NCBI GenBank assembly: GCA_020091685.1
Contig: CM034595.1
Span: forward strand, 40,720,232-40,784,231
Length of the DNA: 64,000 nt
Reading direction: 5' to 3'
Source: Lutjanus erythropterus
Taxonomy: Eukaryota > Chordata > Actinopteri > Lutjaniformes > Lutjanidae
The notes beneath the pieces are model-generated. The model searched no databases. It was not told where the DNA came from and saw nothing but the letters and a program-made list of their open reading frames with translations. Positions 49,193 through 61,282 of the stretch are shown here, one piece after another. A program made the position numbers and the translations under genes. Each line of letters starts with the position of its first letter. The stretch's first letter is position 1.

Positions 49193-50590
49193 AAAGCAGA
49201 GGAAAAGGGGTCTTCGTGCTGACTGTGAGTTCTTTTGCACTAAGGACACATTGGGACACTGAAGGACAGAATTCACAGACCCCTTTGGAAGGCAAATCAG
49301 AGCCCGTTTGTTGGGCTTGTGCTAGCCCTCTTCTAATTTTAGAGTGGAAAGTTACATCTCAGCTCCCACTTTGCTGTGTTATCTAACTAATGAATATATC
49401 ATGACCCTGGAACAGAAAGTTGTTAACAGATTGTCGGGAGAGCTGTCTCTTGGTTGATGTGCATTTCTTTTCAAGAACTTTTACTTTGAATGAGCATATG
49501 ACCACTTACCTAGCACAGGTCTATTTGTTTGTTTTTTTATGTAGCATGTAATTGCAAAATTGTGTTAATTTTCACAGACAAACACATAAAGACAGTTTGA
49601 CTTTGACACTTTTATCAAAAGTTTCTGCATTGTCAAAACATATCAGGTGCTTGTTTAATAGTCCACATTGTAAAAGTGTGCTCAGCTTTATGTCTTCACT
49701 TGCCAATACAAGCCAAGCAAACATTTGCCCTGTTGACCCTCCAGTTGCTATTTCTGCTTACCCACAGAGGATCATGTCAAAGACTGCCAATTCAGCACTG
49801 GCTGTAAGATTTCAAAATGTGAATATGTGACTACAAAGCTTTTGATACTTGCAATAAATATATGGAATAGACTAGCCAAATAATTTAGATTCACAACTTT
49901 ATGGTTAAATTTTGGACATTTTGGAGCTTTACAGTATGTTACAGGTATGATGCATTGGAGACGTGCTTTCTGTTACGGGCACGGCTTATTTAAATGATCA
50001 TGTCGCAGTGTAAAGAGACTGATCGCATACCATAATGTACATAGGAATGTATTCTTTCCCATTTCATACTTAAAACAAATTTCCAGGTCCAAATTGGATC
50101 AATCTTTGTTTTGTTACTTATTTTATTCATGTACTTATATTGTAACTCTATTAGATGACCCTTTGTTCCATCAGAAGATGATATGATTTGTCCTTTTTAT
50201 ATTTGAGAAGCCATTTTTTTTTTATTTTCTACCCACACAAAACACTGAAAACTATGTGCCTCAGAAACATTCTCACCGTCGACAGAGAGAATGCTCACCT
50301 GATCATTGTTATCTTGTAAATATTTAGGTCAAGGGCATTTGTGTGCGCTTGGTTTATTCTTTCATTTTATCTAGTTCTGGGGATTAGTGTCACTCAAATA
50401 TGCCACTCTTGTAGTGTATAAACGTAACTGTGAAGATGCACTACGCACAAAGCAATGCTTTAATCTGCCAGAAAAAGAGGATGTAAATGATACACACATG
50501 CAGCATTGACATTATTTATTTACTATCTTGTTCATAAATTACAGATTTTTTTTTCATTTCACTTTAATAAATGCCTGTATTTGAACCTAC
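49193..50590 (+). other. lingo4: Probable lingo4 3' UTR with polyadenylation signals
   Basis: After the stop codon the sequence is AT-rich with no further gene. AATAAA occurs at 49853-49858 and again at 50566-50571. The second is followed by a TGTGTGTATGG stretch at about 50593-50603, a typical downstream GT-rich element, so cleavage near 50585-50590 is likely, giving a 3' UTR of about 1.4 kb. The first signal could give a shorter form. Confidence 0.6.
50566..50571 (+). terminator. Polyadenylation signal AATAAA, probable main site for lingo4
   Basis: This is the canonical hexamer with a GT-rich element about 22-32 bases downstream. It is the better supported of the two hexamers after the lingo4 stop. 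Confidence 0.55.
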
Positions 50591-50887
50591 CCTGTGTGTA
50601 TGGATTGCCTTGAATTGTTTCATGTAAAATATGTTGGAATATTATCAAAAAAAAAAAAGATCCAATCATCTTAAAACCAACCTCTCAGCGGATCTTCATC
50701 TGAAATGAGTCCATTGTTGGGAAATTGGCAGGGACACATTTTCTTGCATAACCAAAGCACTTAATCTCTGTGCTGTGAGTCCATTGTGGGGACTTTGCAT
50801 CCAATTTGAGACAAAAAGTGGCCTTGTTGCCCCTTTGTAAGATAACAAAGCTACAGCTGGCAGTTTGCCACACAAATGTACATTTGT

Positions 50888-50903
50888 CCCCCCCCCCCCC
50901 CCC
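50888..50903 (+). repeat. Poly-C run of 16
   Basis: Sixteen consecutive C bases just after the lingo4 polyadenylation region. Such runs are prone to sequencing error and length change. Confidence 0.9.
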
Positions 50904-51586
50904 AGTGAAGACGGAAGGATTATGCGTACAGAGGAACGCCACTGTGGTTTTCGGTTTTCTCTCCCAGCCACGTGTGTCCCCTGCTGAAATAAGAATGAAT
51001 CTCCCGAGACACTTAGAGACATTTCTTGTTTCCCCTGCTGCACATCCTTCACTGCTGACTCCCCATTAAAAAAACAGAATATTGCACTTGAGAGTGATAA
51101 GCCAAACATTAACCAGTGAATTACCCTCACTTCACCTTAGCAGAGTTTAGAGACTTTCTCAGAGGAGATTCACTGAAAGAAAATTATTTTTTCCATCTAA
51201 TGCAGTTGCCCAGAATAACCCAAAAAATAAAGAAAAAAAAACTGATAATCACGTGTATGAGCAGAGATTTAAACCCTTTTGGATTACCTCTGCATGTCTC
51301 AATCTGTTATATAGGTCTGTCTGGCTGCTGCTATCCTCCGGCCCAGCTTGGCCTGTCATATTATCTATTTTAATACAACTATTTGCTCCCATTGGACAGA
51401 AGGCCAAAGGGGCAGATTAAAGTGGTGTTTATAAGCCACTCCCCCACCCCCAATGACTGGCATGCACACAACACGAGAACATTATGGTCTCCGCGCATCT
51501 GCTGTGAGGTTCGTGTCAGGCTCCTCCTCTGGTTTGATGGTAAAGACGGGAGCATTTCTTTTACGACAAGAGACACATTTTAGCTT

Positions 51587-51650
51587 CATTTACGTTGTAG
51601 GCATTTGGCTGACACTGTTATCCAGAGTGACGGGGGAATAGGCTTAAATG
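51587..51650. repeat. 'GGCATTTGGCTGACACTGTTA' repeat fragment
   Basis: TTTACGTTGTAGGCATTTGG followed by CTGACACTGTTATCCAGAG matches the start of a very common fish SINE-like repeat. Confidence 0.5.
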
Positions 51651-51924
51651 ATTAGATCACCTAAATTACAAGCAGCTAACAGCAAGGGTGGCAAAGCTGA
51701 ACATTCATGTGTCTGTGCAGGAAATGAAATAACAAGAAGCAGGACTGTTGATTGCTTTCAAACACACTTGTTTTTGTTATTGACTCGATTTTCCCTTATG
51801 AATACATAAACATGTTAAAAAATATATATCTTAAAGACAAATATTACATAAGAGTTGTGTTTTTCATACGCTGATTCATTTAAATAGGTGACAAATCAGT
51901 GCAAAACCTACTCATATTCATCCT

Positions 51925-52040
51925 TAAAGGACCATATGTAGGATTTAGTGGCAGCTAGCAGTGAGGCTGCAGATCGCAACCAGCTGAATACCCCTCACCT
52001 CCTCGTCCAAGTATTTAGGATAAGGGCCTTCAATGTTTTT
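51925..52040. repeat. 'CCATATGTAGGATTTAGTGG' repeat
   Basis: TAAAGGACCATATGTAGGAT, then TTAGTGGCAGCTAGCAGTGA and AACCAGCTGAATACCCCTCA, in the order of a dispersed fish repeat. The short opposite-strand frames here are chance. Confidence 0.5.
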
Positions 52041-52214
52041 CATGTCATGGACCCCATACCTGACAGAAAGATGGAACAGGGACCCCCTAATGCAGTGAAA
52101 ATCTTCGGATCTTTGGTTGTTTGCATTTACCCGTAGCTGCAAAGCAGTTGTAGCATGGCTAATGCTAGGTGTGCTAGTCTCACCCTCTGCATTTTCACAG
52201 TGGTTTCTAAGATG

Positions 52215-52345
52215 AAGGGTACAATAATAATAAATTTATTCATATAGCACCTTTAAAAGTTTACAAAGTGCTCTAATAGACGAAGCAAAAAAAGCAGGCT
52301 ACCTCAAAGGCAATATATCAACAGAAAGCCAGTACAATGAGAAAA
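52215..52345. repeat. 'TTATTCATATAGCACCTTT' repeat fragment
   Basis: ATAATAAATTTATTCATATA, then GCACCTTTAAAAGTTTACAA and AGTGCTCTAATAGACGAAG are the start of a dispersed fish repeat. A possible tail of the same family lies near 36040-36180. Confidence 0.45.
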
Positions 52346-53754
52346 AAGAGAAAATTCAACTGAAATAGAAGCAAAACACAATAGTTAAAGAATCTTTGTA
52401 AAAACAGTAAGATAAGACAGAACAGTAAAAGAGATAAGAATAGGAAAACAAGAAAAACAGTCTTAGTCTCCTGCTTGTGAAGTAACAAAACAACCCAGTG
52501 TGGCTCACAGGAGTGTCTGTATACTTGGGATAATAATACAATTAATGTGCCAAAATACTTTAAGAATATGTAGCCAACTTGTTATGGATAGTTGCACAGT
52601 GTATATATATATGTATATATATATAGTCTGACTCACTGCATTCACACTGCAGGCATAAACCTGCAATCGGTTGCAGGCGGTTTTGGTGAGTTTTATTTTG
52701 TTTACATCTGTTGAGTTTAAATTAAATGTGCTTTACGCTGTTAATAACATAAAGTCTCACTTCAGTAAAAGAGAGAAACTTGAATTCAGAAGGTAATCAG
52801 TTGTATTTTTCTATTTAATAAGGAAAATAAGAGTGAGAATATTCCTTTTCTTTTCCCTTCTTGACATTTTGTTTTGTTGTGGCTCGCAAACATCTCCCAG
52901 CTTTCGTCTTATTGTGTTTAATTATTGTTGTGTTTGTTTTTGGTTCTGTTTTTTGACTGGCAGTGGCAGCTGGTATGCAATAAAAGTTCAATCCAGAGCC
53001 ATTACTAATTCTGGTACCCAGCAACACTGGAAGATGACATTTTCACTTGGTTACGTGGTCTACTACTGTCGTGTTTGCCTCCAGCTAACTATGTGATGTA
53101 ATCATGACATCAGCACTAAAAAGCTCTATTCTTACATTAGATCCCTCTTAATCTTGTGCACACGTCTAAGACCTTTATCATATTTTTTTCATTGGGAAAG
53201 ATGTTCTGCTATTTTTGTCTTGAAAATGTCTTCATTCACTCTGCCTGAAGCCTTCACCGTCTCAACCACCATTTTACCTTTTTCTGACTAAGCTGGAATT
53301 GACCCGTACAGCAGGAAGGTGGTCTCTTCAGCTCTTCAGTGAGGAGATGAGCGATGATGAGTGGTCCTTGAAAAGATGAGAGAGGAGAGAAAAAACCTTT
53401 CTAGCTGAATTACCGTGACCAAAGTGGGCATGACTCTACATATTAACTCATGTTCTGAGAGAAAGTAATCCCGATAGGGGCCTCTCAGGGGGCTTGAGAC
53501 AGACAGAGATTCTTGTTTGCCCAAGAAATACTGTATTAATTTCACATGTGATCAGTCATACTAAGCAGCACTTTGGGGCAGTAATGTTTAAACACGCCAG
53601 AAAATGAAAAAAAAAATGGTGATTGGATTAATTATAAAAAGACAAGATTGCTTTTCTTAGATTCCTACCACCAGTGGTGCAAGAGATAAGATCATCTTGG
53701 TACTTTTCTCAAAAGGTTTTGTCCATTCTGCAGTGGACAATTTTACTGATTCAT

Positions 53755-54400
53755 ATCTACATTGTCACAGAAGTGTGGAGTCGAGTCACATGTCTTTGAC
53801 TCCAGTCTGACTCGATTCACAACTTTGATGACTTTAGACTCAATAAAATCAAAAAAAGTCTGGACTTTAACACCATGGCTCGTAACTTCACTTGGACTTG
53901 AGCCTCTTGACTTGAAAATGCTTGATAATTTAGACCAAACTCAACAAATTAAAAAGTAAAAAGTTTGTTTCCCAGCATTTCCTGGATCAACTAATGTTAA
54001 CAGTGTCAATTCCCAGCAAGTCGATACTGATTTACCCAGATTCACTTTGTTTGAACCAATCCAACGGCATCCAATCAAGCTGCAGGAGAGAACCATGAAA
54101 GCGTTACGTTACTGAGCTTGAGCTGTAAAAAAAAAATGATACCCATGACAATTTTGTTCATGTACAAAAACTACACAGTGGTCAACAAAAGAAAACAAGT
54201 TGCAGCACGCAACACGTACAAAAAATTACAGATGAAGACACAACAACTTACAACTTCATTTCATCAACATTTGAAGTTGCACAAAGAACGGTAAGTCGAG
54301 GTTCTGTTGCTAAAATTATGTTTGGTGATGAGTGCATCATGAAATGTTCAGGACTCAAAATGTTTAGGACTTGGGAGTTAAAGTGAAGCTTTATTGAGAA
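53755..54400 (-). repeat. AAGTC-rich dispersed element, copy 2 (inverted)
   Basis: This is the reverse-oriented partner of 32345-32950. Shared landmarks in order, read on the minus strand: GAGTCCTGAACATTTC, TTCAAATGTTGATGAA, TTGATTGGATGCCGTTGGAT, CCAGGAAATGCTGGGAAA, and CAAGTC motifs near 53880-53930. The copies have diverged but stay collinear. Confidence 0.7.
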
Positions 54401-54954
54401 GACTCGAGACCGACCCCTGCGTCATCAGGCCTGGTTCATCTTTCAGTCTAAGCTGAACTCAGCTGTAGTTACGCAGATGCTGATTTTGATGCTGGTTGTG
54501 TCTTGGCCTATAGTCAGTTAAGTTATAGAACTGTAAGTACTTGGAGACGCCTCTACAGTCGGAGGTGGATAGAGGTTTTTGTTTCTTGTACTTGAGTCAG
54601 GACATTGGCTATGTAGGTAGGTAGCTTTTGTTCATTTAGATGCAACTTTGAAAGGTAAGTTGTTGTTTTTTTTATCTGAGTTCACAAGTTGTGACATTTT
54701 TGCTGAGGTATTCAGACATGGCAGAAACCATGGAGGTTCACTTTTCCGTGGATAAGTTAATATGATGTCATTTTAGTTGTATAGAGTTTCGTTTTCTGTC
54801 TGGGGAACATGCTGCTGTTCCTAACAGCCTCATCTTTTCTTTTTCCATTTGCATTTTCTGCATCACATTACCGACTAGCTGGCTTCCTAAATTGTTAACC
54901 TAGGTGTGCTCTAGACAGAGTTCCATTTGAGGAAAGCATTAGATTATTTCTGGT

Positions 54955-55150
54955 GAGTAAATGACTGCATTCACATAGCGCTTTTTAATTTGCCTCTCAT
55001 TTACCCCTTCATTACACACCAGTCGCAGCAAGCTACCAATCAAAGCACTGGCCTGATCACCCGGAGCAATGTGGGGTTCAGCGTCTTGCCACATTGGACA
55101 TTTAAACATGTGGACAGCAGGAAACAGAACAGCTGATTGTCTGGTCCCTG
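54955..55150. repeat. 'GACTGCATTCACATAGCGC' dispersed repeat
   Basis: It opens GACTGCATTCACATAGCGCT and continues with CGGAGCAATGTGGGGTTCAG and CGTCTTGCCACATTGGACAT. These are ordered phrases I recognise from a dispersed fish repeat. The long minus-strand open frames overlapping it (54939-55344) are products of the repeat rather than a gene. Confidence 0.5.
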
Positions 55151-55324
55151 TTCCTGTCCGTGCTTGTCGACTGTTCTGTCTGACTTGGTAAATGCGATTC
55201 TTTTTGTGCCACGTCCTGGTTTTCCTGGGCTGGCTGCAAAACAAGTTGACCTCTTGTAGACACTTGGGAAAAAAGTGAGAGAAAGACCCCAAAACAATTT
55301 GGTTTAATTCTTTTTGAAGTGTTG

Positions 55325-55440
55325 CGGTGTCTACCAAATTTCATGGCAATCCATCCAATGGCTTTTCAAGATGTTTCACCTCTGAAGTGTAGGATTGACT
55401 AACATTGCTGTCCATAGAGCCACACTGCTGCTCTGTCTGA
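55325..55440. repeat. 'CATGGCAATCCATCCAATG' dispersed repeat, second copy
   Basis: CAAATTTCATGGCAATCCAT and CAATGGCTTTTCAAGATGTT match the family at 21630-21720, followed by diverged sequence with the words 'GGATTGACTAACATTGCTGT'. Confidence 0.5.
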
Positions 55441-55816
55441 AACAGGTTTGGGTTAAAACTTTTGTTTTTAAAGGTGAGATGTTTTTAAAGCCATGTGGGA
55501 ATTCAGTCCTACTATCATCGACTTGTGTCTGTGTATCTTGAATTCATAATCTTGCATTTGTGTTCAGCATCAAATCCTTGTGTATTTATCCTGCAGTCCA
55601 CTGATTTGTATTGATTTTCACCAGCATGGGGTGCTACAACCACAAATTAAAGGGATTAATTACATTTCACAAACACATACCAATTTGCATCAGTTATCCT
55701 CCTCAAGTGTTTTTAGGTAAATCAAAGTCGCCTTGAGACGCCTTTTAGCTCGATTGGGTTTGGATAAAAGAGGAAACTCTTAAGTTCATTATTAAGAAGA
55801 AGACAGTCTTCAGCTA

Positions 55817-55818
<2 letters not shown>

Positions 55819-55851
<33 letters not shown>

Positions 55852-55866
55852 ACACACACACACACA
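55819..55866 (+). repeat. (CA)n microsatellite with one TA interruption
   Basis: 48 bases of CA with a single TACA interruption at 55847-55850. Confidence 0.9.
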
Positions 55867-58016
55867 AAGGCCCCATACTACCCACTGGCTGGTTGTTTGA
55901 ATGTCCAATGTCTCAATCATGTCTTTGCCCTTTGCAGTTATAATTAACTTATTCTGCTCTTCAGTTTTGATATAAGATGTGTAAAGGTGCTCAGTTTATT
56001 TGATCTCAGCTGCACAAACTTCCTTATTGACCAAAATCACTTATTACCATTTTATCCCTAACGTCACTGGGTTACTCCCTGTGTTATAAGACATGTAAAT
56101 CCTACATACTGGGGTACCCACCAACTCCAGAGGTACACTCTGTCATATCTCACATGTCCTTTATTCTATCATTCCTGTTTTTCAGTGCTTTGTCAAACAA
56201 TCTGTTCCAAAAAAGAAGAAGCGGTCTCTAAAAGTTAAAGTCCTGGGAGACCCCAGTCAAAAGTACCAAATTTCACCTATGCAGTTTTAATAGATAGAAG
56301 AATTTCACACCCTGTCAGGGGGGTAAGAGGCACAATGTCCGTCATTTTAAAGGTGACAGACACAGGTGCAGCAGGTACAGATTTCCACCTGTGTTTTTTT
56401 TTCTTCAGATTACATTAATTACATAGCTAATATTGTTGTAATAAAGAAAAGAAATAAAGAAATAAGTTAACATTTTGTTCTGATGTTTTTTTCTTGCAGT
56501 TGTTTTTAGTCCTTGATGGTGGGATGAGGGTTTATGTTGGTGGTGGGGCAGTTGTTTAAATTTGAAAAATAGACTTTTGCCTTCAATCAGTATGAACAAA
56601 TAAATTTAAAAACGGTAAATCCATTCAGTTTCATCAAACTAATGTGTAACCAATGCAATCTGCTTTTCAGACTAGTTTTCATGTCAGCTCTGGATGACAA
56701 ACAAAAAAATACAAGACTGAATGGTGATGAGTTCTGCACTGGATGCACACTAGTTAAATCTTGAAATTGTAATCTTCATGAGGAAACGCACACCAGGTGA
56801 TTTCACCAAAACACCTTCCACAAACTACAGCTGATCAGTGCAGCGAGTAGCTGGAGGAGACAGGAGACCTCTGCTGATGATTTAGGAGGCTGAACCATCA
56901 GCTCGGAGCAATGAAAATCCTGCTGTTGCTGCCATCTAGTGGCTGAACTTTCCCCCATACACCCTTCCCCGGCATTGATCTGACTGCATAATACAGGATG
57001 ACATCACTGTTGAGTGAGGTCATCCAGCATCAGACTTTACAGTTTGAGTTCATGCAGAGGTTTCAACACTATTTAGGACAGTAAGCCAGACGCATGGACA
57101 GAGAGGAAGACGCTCAATGATAAATAAGGTCAACGCTGTGACTCAAAATATACAACTAATGCTTATTAGCTGCAGTCTGACCATCCACATTGAAACCAGC
57201 CATATATACATGTTTATTCGTCCTTTAAACCACTTAACTGGTTGCTAACTATTTATTTAAACCCCTGACATCTGCTAAATGCAACCGATTAACAAGGGAA
57301 CTAAAGCTTTTTGAATGTGTGTGGTGCCGTGAGTAAAACAAATGAATTTGAATCCCTGTAGAGTTTGCTCTTACATTTGTAAGTAAACATCCGTGACTGA
57401 ACTCAAAGTTCTTGATTTAAGGGGCAACATTGAGAGACGATTAAGGCATCTGAAAGATGATGAAAAAAGGGAAATTGCCCTCCCAGTGGATGTTTTTTTA
57501 CAGGTTTGTTTCTACTGAGGACCCACCTGTGTGTGGTATATAATGCTCTCTGAATTGAGCAAATACAAGAAAGTCTCTTCATAGTTTTTCAGAACAGCCT
57601 CATGCTGACTTTTCCCTGCGAGAAGCTTGCTGCTCCCAAATTCCTCAAAAGAAATCCAAATGACGCTTTAAACGGTGCCTAACACAGAGAGCAATCTCAC
57701 AAAAATGGAGGCATCTGTTTGGTCGCTTCCACTAACGGCCATTCACCATTTAGAGTGGTTCAATTTTTCAAATTTGACTCAATTAACTTCACAAATGCAA
57801 GCGCAGCAGAGCCAAACTGCTGATTCATTCCCATTCAGGCACTCAGGCACTATTGACACATATTGATTAGGCATTACAGTAGAAGCAGTTGCTGAGGCAT
57901 ATCATTATTGGCAGTTGGTGTGAGAGGCTTGTATGCAAACACAATGTGGCCCTGGCCTATAGGCTCATATATCATATCAGATAACCGTGAAGTTATGAAA
58001 TACAGTCAGGTGCATA
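55867..58016. other. Intergenic DNA, nothing recognised
   Basis: AT-rich single-copy-looking sequence between the CA microsatellite and the TA-flanked transposon. No repeats or exons recognised. Confidence 0.45.
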
Positions 58017-58018
58017 TA

Positions 58019-59141
58019 GGGGAGACCGGGGAGTGTTGAAACCTTGGTTAGTTGTTGTTCTTTAAGTTGGACCAATCAGAGTGCTGCGGTGATCTCATCG
58101 ATACGATACACTCCCATTTCCTTTTTGAAGTGAGCAACACTGTGGATTTTACAACCCAAAAAATGAATTTCAGGTAGGAAATTAATTTTTTAAATTAAGA
58201 TTATTATGTCTAGCCTTCATTCTATTATAAAAAATAAGTGTTTCACCTACATAACATGAAGTAGCTGTTTCTATAGTTTAATTTGATGCTATACATTCAT
58301 GCTACCCTCAAGCCTGCATGCTAAAACAGTTAGCTATGTAATGGTTGCATGAGGTGGAGACAGTGGTAACAAATGATGAGAATCTCTGGATTGTGTTCAT
58401 AGAACACTTTGCAACTCAAGACAAAAGAAGTGTGATCGAGTGTGTATGGTGTAAGTTCTGGGCCCATAAGGCCAACTGTGACAGTGACTGAAGCCCTGTG
58501 TGGCACATGTACATTCAGGAATACAGCACACACACACAACTCTACTCACCCCAGCGGTGGGGTAGGTTGTAACAACATAACTATTTGTCTGTGTAGCCAT
58601 GATCAACATTTCACTTGCCTGATCGAGCACTTGGGTCATAAACTTACTTGCTGGATGTCAATTTTCACTTAAACCCGTGCAATTTTTTTTATTTATTATC
58701 GGCTACCAAATTACAACAGAGGCTAAAATTGCTTGCCATGTTTAATCTAGGACTACAACGTCCATAAAATGTCTAAAAAATACAGAAAAATGTTGTTCCC
58801 AGTTTTCAGAGTCCGAGGAGATGTCTCCCTTTGTCAGACCGAAACCTAAAAATTCAGTCCAGTAAGTTAATAAATGGAGAAAAGCAGGAAATCCCAATTA
58901 ACAACATAATTTGAAAACAGAATTTTCTGCCATTTTGCATTAAAGTTAATTTAATGATTAATTAATTATTTTTACTCGCCCCGGACAAGCGAACAGTTCT
59001 TATTGCTGAGTAGATGTCAAAGTTTTATTTGTAGTAGACAAATATGGGTACCGTGCATCAAAGTTTGAGAGATCTAGCACAAACAGTCACTGAGTTAGTG
59101 ATGCTCCAACAAAAAGTGTTGCCATCATCCCTGGTCTCCCC
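58019..59141. mobile_element. TA-flanked terminal-inverted-repeat DNA transposon, non-autonomous
   Basis: The left end GGGGAGACCGGGGA and the reverse complement of the right end GGGGAGACCAGGGA match at 13 of 14 bases. Both are directly flanked by TA (58017-58018 and 59142-59143), the target duplication of Tc1/mariner-type elements. The 1,123-base interior holds no transposase frame. An internal GGGGTAGGTTGTAACAAC (58558-58575) resembles the end motif of similar fish elements. The superfamily is inferred from the TA duplication. Confidence 0.75.
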
Positions 59142-59439
59142 TACACAAGGACACGTTTGTCTTATTGTTTGCATTGTTATATTGTTGGACTTATTTCAAT
59201 AGCAATACGAGATGTAAAAATATTTTCAAAAAGTGGAACCTGGATGAGAACATTATGTCAAATTGAAACAAGACGAATAAAAAACAAGATTTTTTTTAAA
59301 GGTACAGTCAGGTGTAAAAAAAAAATCTCAGTGAAAATCATTTTACTATAGCAACAGGTATGACGTGCCCGTAATTATCCACCAAAAGTCATGTGTTTGT
59401 AGGCAATTTTTTTTTTTTTGCAATCCCACTGTTGAACGA

Positions 59440-59682
59440 CTACACTCCCCCCTTTGCCTTTTGTTTCCGAGGTGGAGCCTGATACCCCGACTTCTCCAAA
59501 CTGAACTGCCGGCGGAGCAGACGGACAAGATAGGACCGGGACCAGCAGTCGGTGGCACAGATCTGGGACGCAGTAGCTCGGGGAGGGACCTTAAAGGCGG
59601 CTGTAAGGAAGAAGAGGGGATTTTTGTGGAGCGCTTCGTGCGGTTTAATCATCTTTACAAACCGGCCAGAGCTTCAAGAAAG
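59440..59682 (+). promoter_or_regulatory. Promoter and 5' UTR of the gene starting at 59683
   Basis: A GC-rich stretch begins with a CTCCCCCCTTTG motif (59445-59456), which resembles Sp1/KLF sites, and continues to a start codon with A at -3. No clear TATA box is seen. The reading frame of the signal peptide is open upstream to 59365, but the upstream residues look like random translated UTR. Exact start site unknown. Confidence 0.5.
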
Positions 59683-59761
59683 ATGAAGTCTTTCATCCTG
59701 CTGTCGCTTTTTGCCACGGTTATCGCCGGAAAGTCACCTCGGCTTAAATTTGTTGTGCACG
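59683..59761 (+). CDS. First coding exon of a secreted or membrane protein (partial; possibly class 3 semaphorin)
   Basis: The exon encodes 26 residues and one further base. The first 16 (MKSFILLSLFATVIAG) form a good signal peptide with a likely cut after Gly16, followed by KSPRLKFVVH. It ends at ACG|GTAGGC, a fair splice donor in phase 1; reading on gives stretches without a domain before a stop at 59872. The start is favoured because a good Kozak A at -3 precedes a classic signal peptide. Class 3 semaphorins begin their mature chains with P-R-L-R/K-L-S-x-K/R-E/D-L, and SPRLKFVVH followed by a codon starting with G (Asp or Glu possible) fits loosely. That identity is inference from ten residues. 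The remaining exons lie beyond 64000 or in unrecognised downstream sequence. The gene lies about 9 kb after lingo4 in the same direction. Confidence 0.55.
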
Positions 59762-61280
59762 GTAGGCAGAGCTGCATTTTCTGTCTGGTTTCAAGTCATT
59801 CGGCCAATTATTTATGTCTCCAAGCATGCTTTATTAATCTAGTTATGCGTATGGTAGGATTAATGAATGAGTGAATGGATGGAGGGATGAGTGAACGAGT
59901 GAATGGAGTGAGAGTTCAGTCACGAGGTGATGTAGCCAGTTATTTTCCAGTTCTTCTCATTAACCCGTGTTGTCTTCTTGTCCTTGGGCGAAAGCGGCAC
60001 AAACAGTCCCAATAAAGCCATATTGACGCGGCTACCTCTGGATTAATCTCTTAAAACACCGCCCTCCCCCCCGCTGACCGAGTAGTAAATTACGCGCTCC
60101 ATCATTCGGGCCCCGCACACATGTTCTCAGACTGTGACAGGGTGAACATCTGGAGGAAAACTAATTCTATTGTATATCTCGATGTTAACAAGAGATTATG
60201 TGCAGAATGTGTTTTTTTAGTCAGTTTGGTCAGTTGTTTCCATTAAATTCTCCAGGTTACACGTGCACACTCTTGCGCAAAGGCACATCTCACTAATTTG
60301 GATCCGATTTGTGCAACTTGTGGCTTTTCTGTTCTTTTTTGACAACTTGTGCGTTCATTTTTATCTCAAATTCACTTTTTTTCTCGTCCATAATGTGCAC
60401 AATCATTGCTTGTTTGTCAGTTAGGGGCACCTACGGGCGCTAATTGGCGAGCGTGCGTCCACATCCTCACCTCTAAAACCAGAAGCGCTCAAAAACAACC
60501 TCTCCTCTGCCTTCTGGAGGAACATGGCGCCAGTTCGCCCTGCACACCCCGTCACGGTGGACCCTTTAAACGCCCGCCTACCACCGCCGAAACGCATTAC
60601 TGTGAAATATGACTCTTTGGAGGTTGACACAGTCACTGTAGCAGCTCCCGCGTCCTTGCGGAGCTGCAATGCGGGACACGGCAGCTGCTCCACTGCAGCA
60701 GAGGAGTCCGGCTCCCTGGATTGCTTTCAGGGCAGCAGCCGCCATAAATATATAGGCTACATGTACAAAATATAGAGACATGAGAGGGGAGAAAGGGAGG
60801 GGACAGCAATGAATGGAAAATTCCAAGCCGAGTCCTAGTTATCTATTCCACTCACGCCTTTTTACACCTCACACAGTCCTCTAATGTATTCAGCAATCAG
60901 TAGAGATGGGGGCTGTATGTCAAGTTATCTGTATCTGTATCCCTCCCCCTCCCTGCGCGGACGAGCACAGTACAAAACGCACAAGATGACGGCCCCGGAC
61001 GTGCATGTCATATCAATCAAATTCGTTGTTATGCAATTGCAGGGTGAGCTATAAATGCCTGACGTTTGGGCACAGGCGCGCACACACACACACGCACACA
61101 CACCCAGCGTATAGGTAGAAAAACTGCCAGCGTAAATCTATCAAAGGCGCAGTTTGAGCAGAACCTTCACAAGGAGCTGGCTCAGTTTCAGCACCACGGA
61201 CAGCGCCGAGGTCATTTGGCAGGTTCACGCGCCTTCAAGGAACCGTCTGATGACTACAGCCTGGTTATAGGATCAAATTG
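59762..61280 (+). other. Start of the first intron, CpG-rich, no further exon recognised
   Basis: GC content stays high to about 61.27 kb, with CpG-rich blocks near 60080-60110, 60430-60760 and 60950-60990. This is typical of a CpG island running into intron 1. Open frames here (for example at 60421-60826 on both strands) are overlapping products of high GC and match no domain I know. A (CA)n tract lies at 61079-61104. Enhancers or an alternative first exon are possible but not shown. Confidence 0.45.
61079..61104 (+). repeat. (CA)n microsatellite in the first intron of the second gene
   Basis: CA/CG units with one CACGCA interruption, within CpG-rich DNA. Confidence 0.8.
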
Positions 61281-61282
61281 GG

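Larger units (their letters stand above)
50604..53754. other. Intergenic DNA after lingo4
   Basis: Contains the poly-C run, three repeat fragments and a TA microsatellite at 52599-52626. No exon recognised on either strand. Confidence 0.5.

Noticed and set aside
47812..49276. Several open frames on the minus strand across lingo4 (up to 115 residues)
   Set aside because: They are opposite-strand shadows of a strongly coding frame and have no domains.
54939..55344. 132-residue and overlapping minus-strand frames
   Set aside because: They overlap two recognised dispersed repeats and end in one of them.
53..55866. TG/CA runs as possible CRISPR or structured arrays
   Set aside because: They are plain microsatellites without spacers, and CRISPR does not occur in vertebrate nuclear DNA.
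59365..59682. Upstream in-frame ATG giving a 169-residue frame into the signal-peptide exon
   Set aside because: The upstream residues look like translated UTR (a phenylalanine run from a T tract), and the signal peptide must be N-terminal to work.
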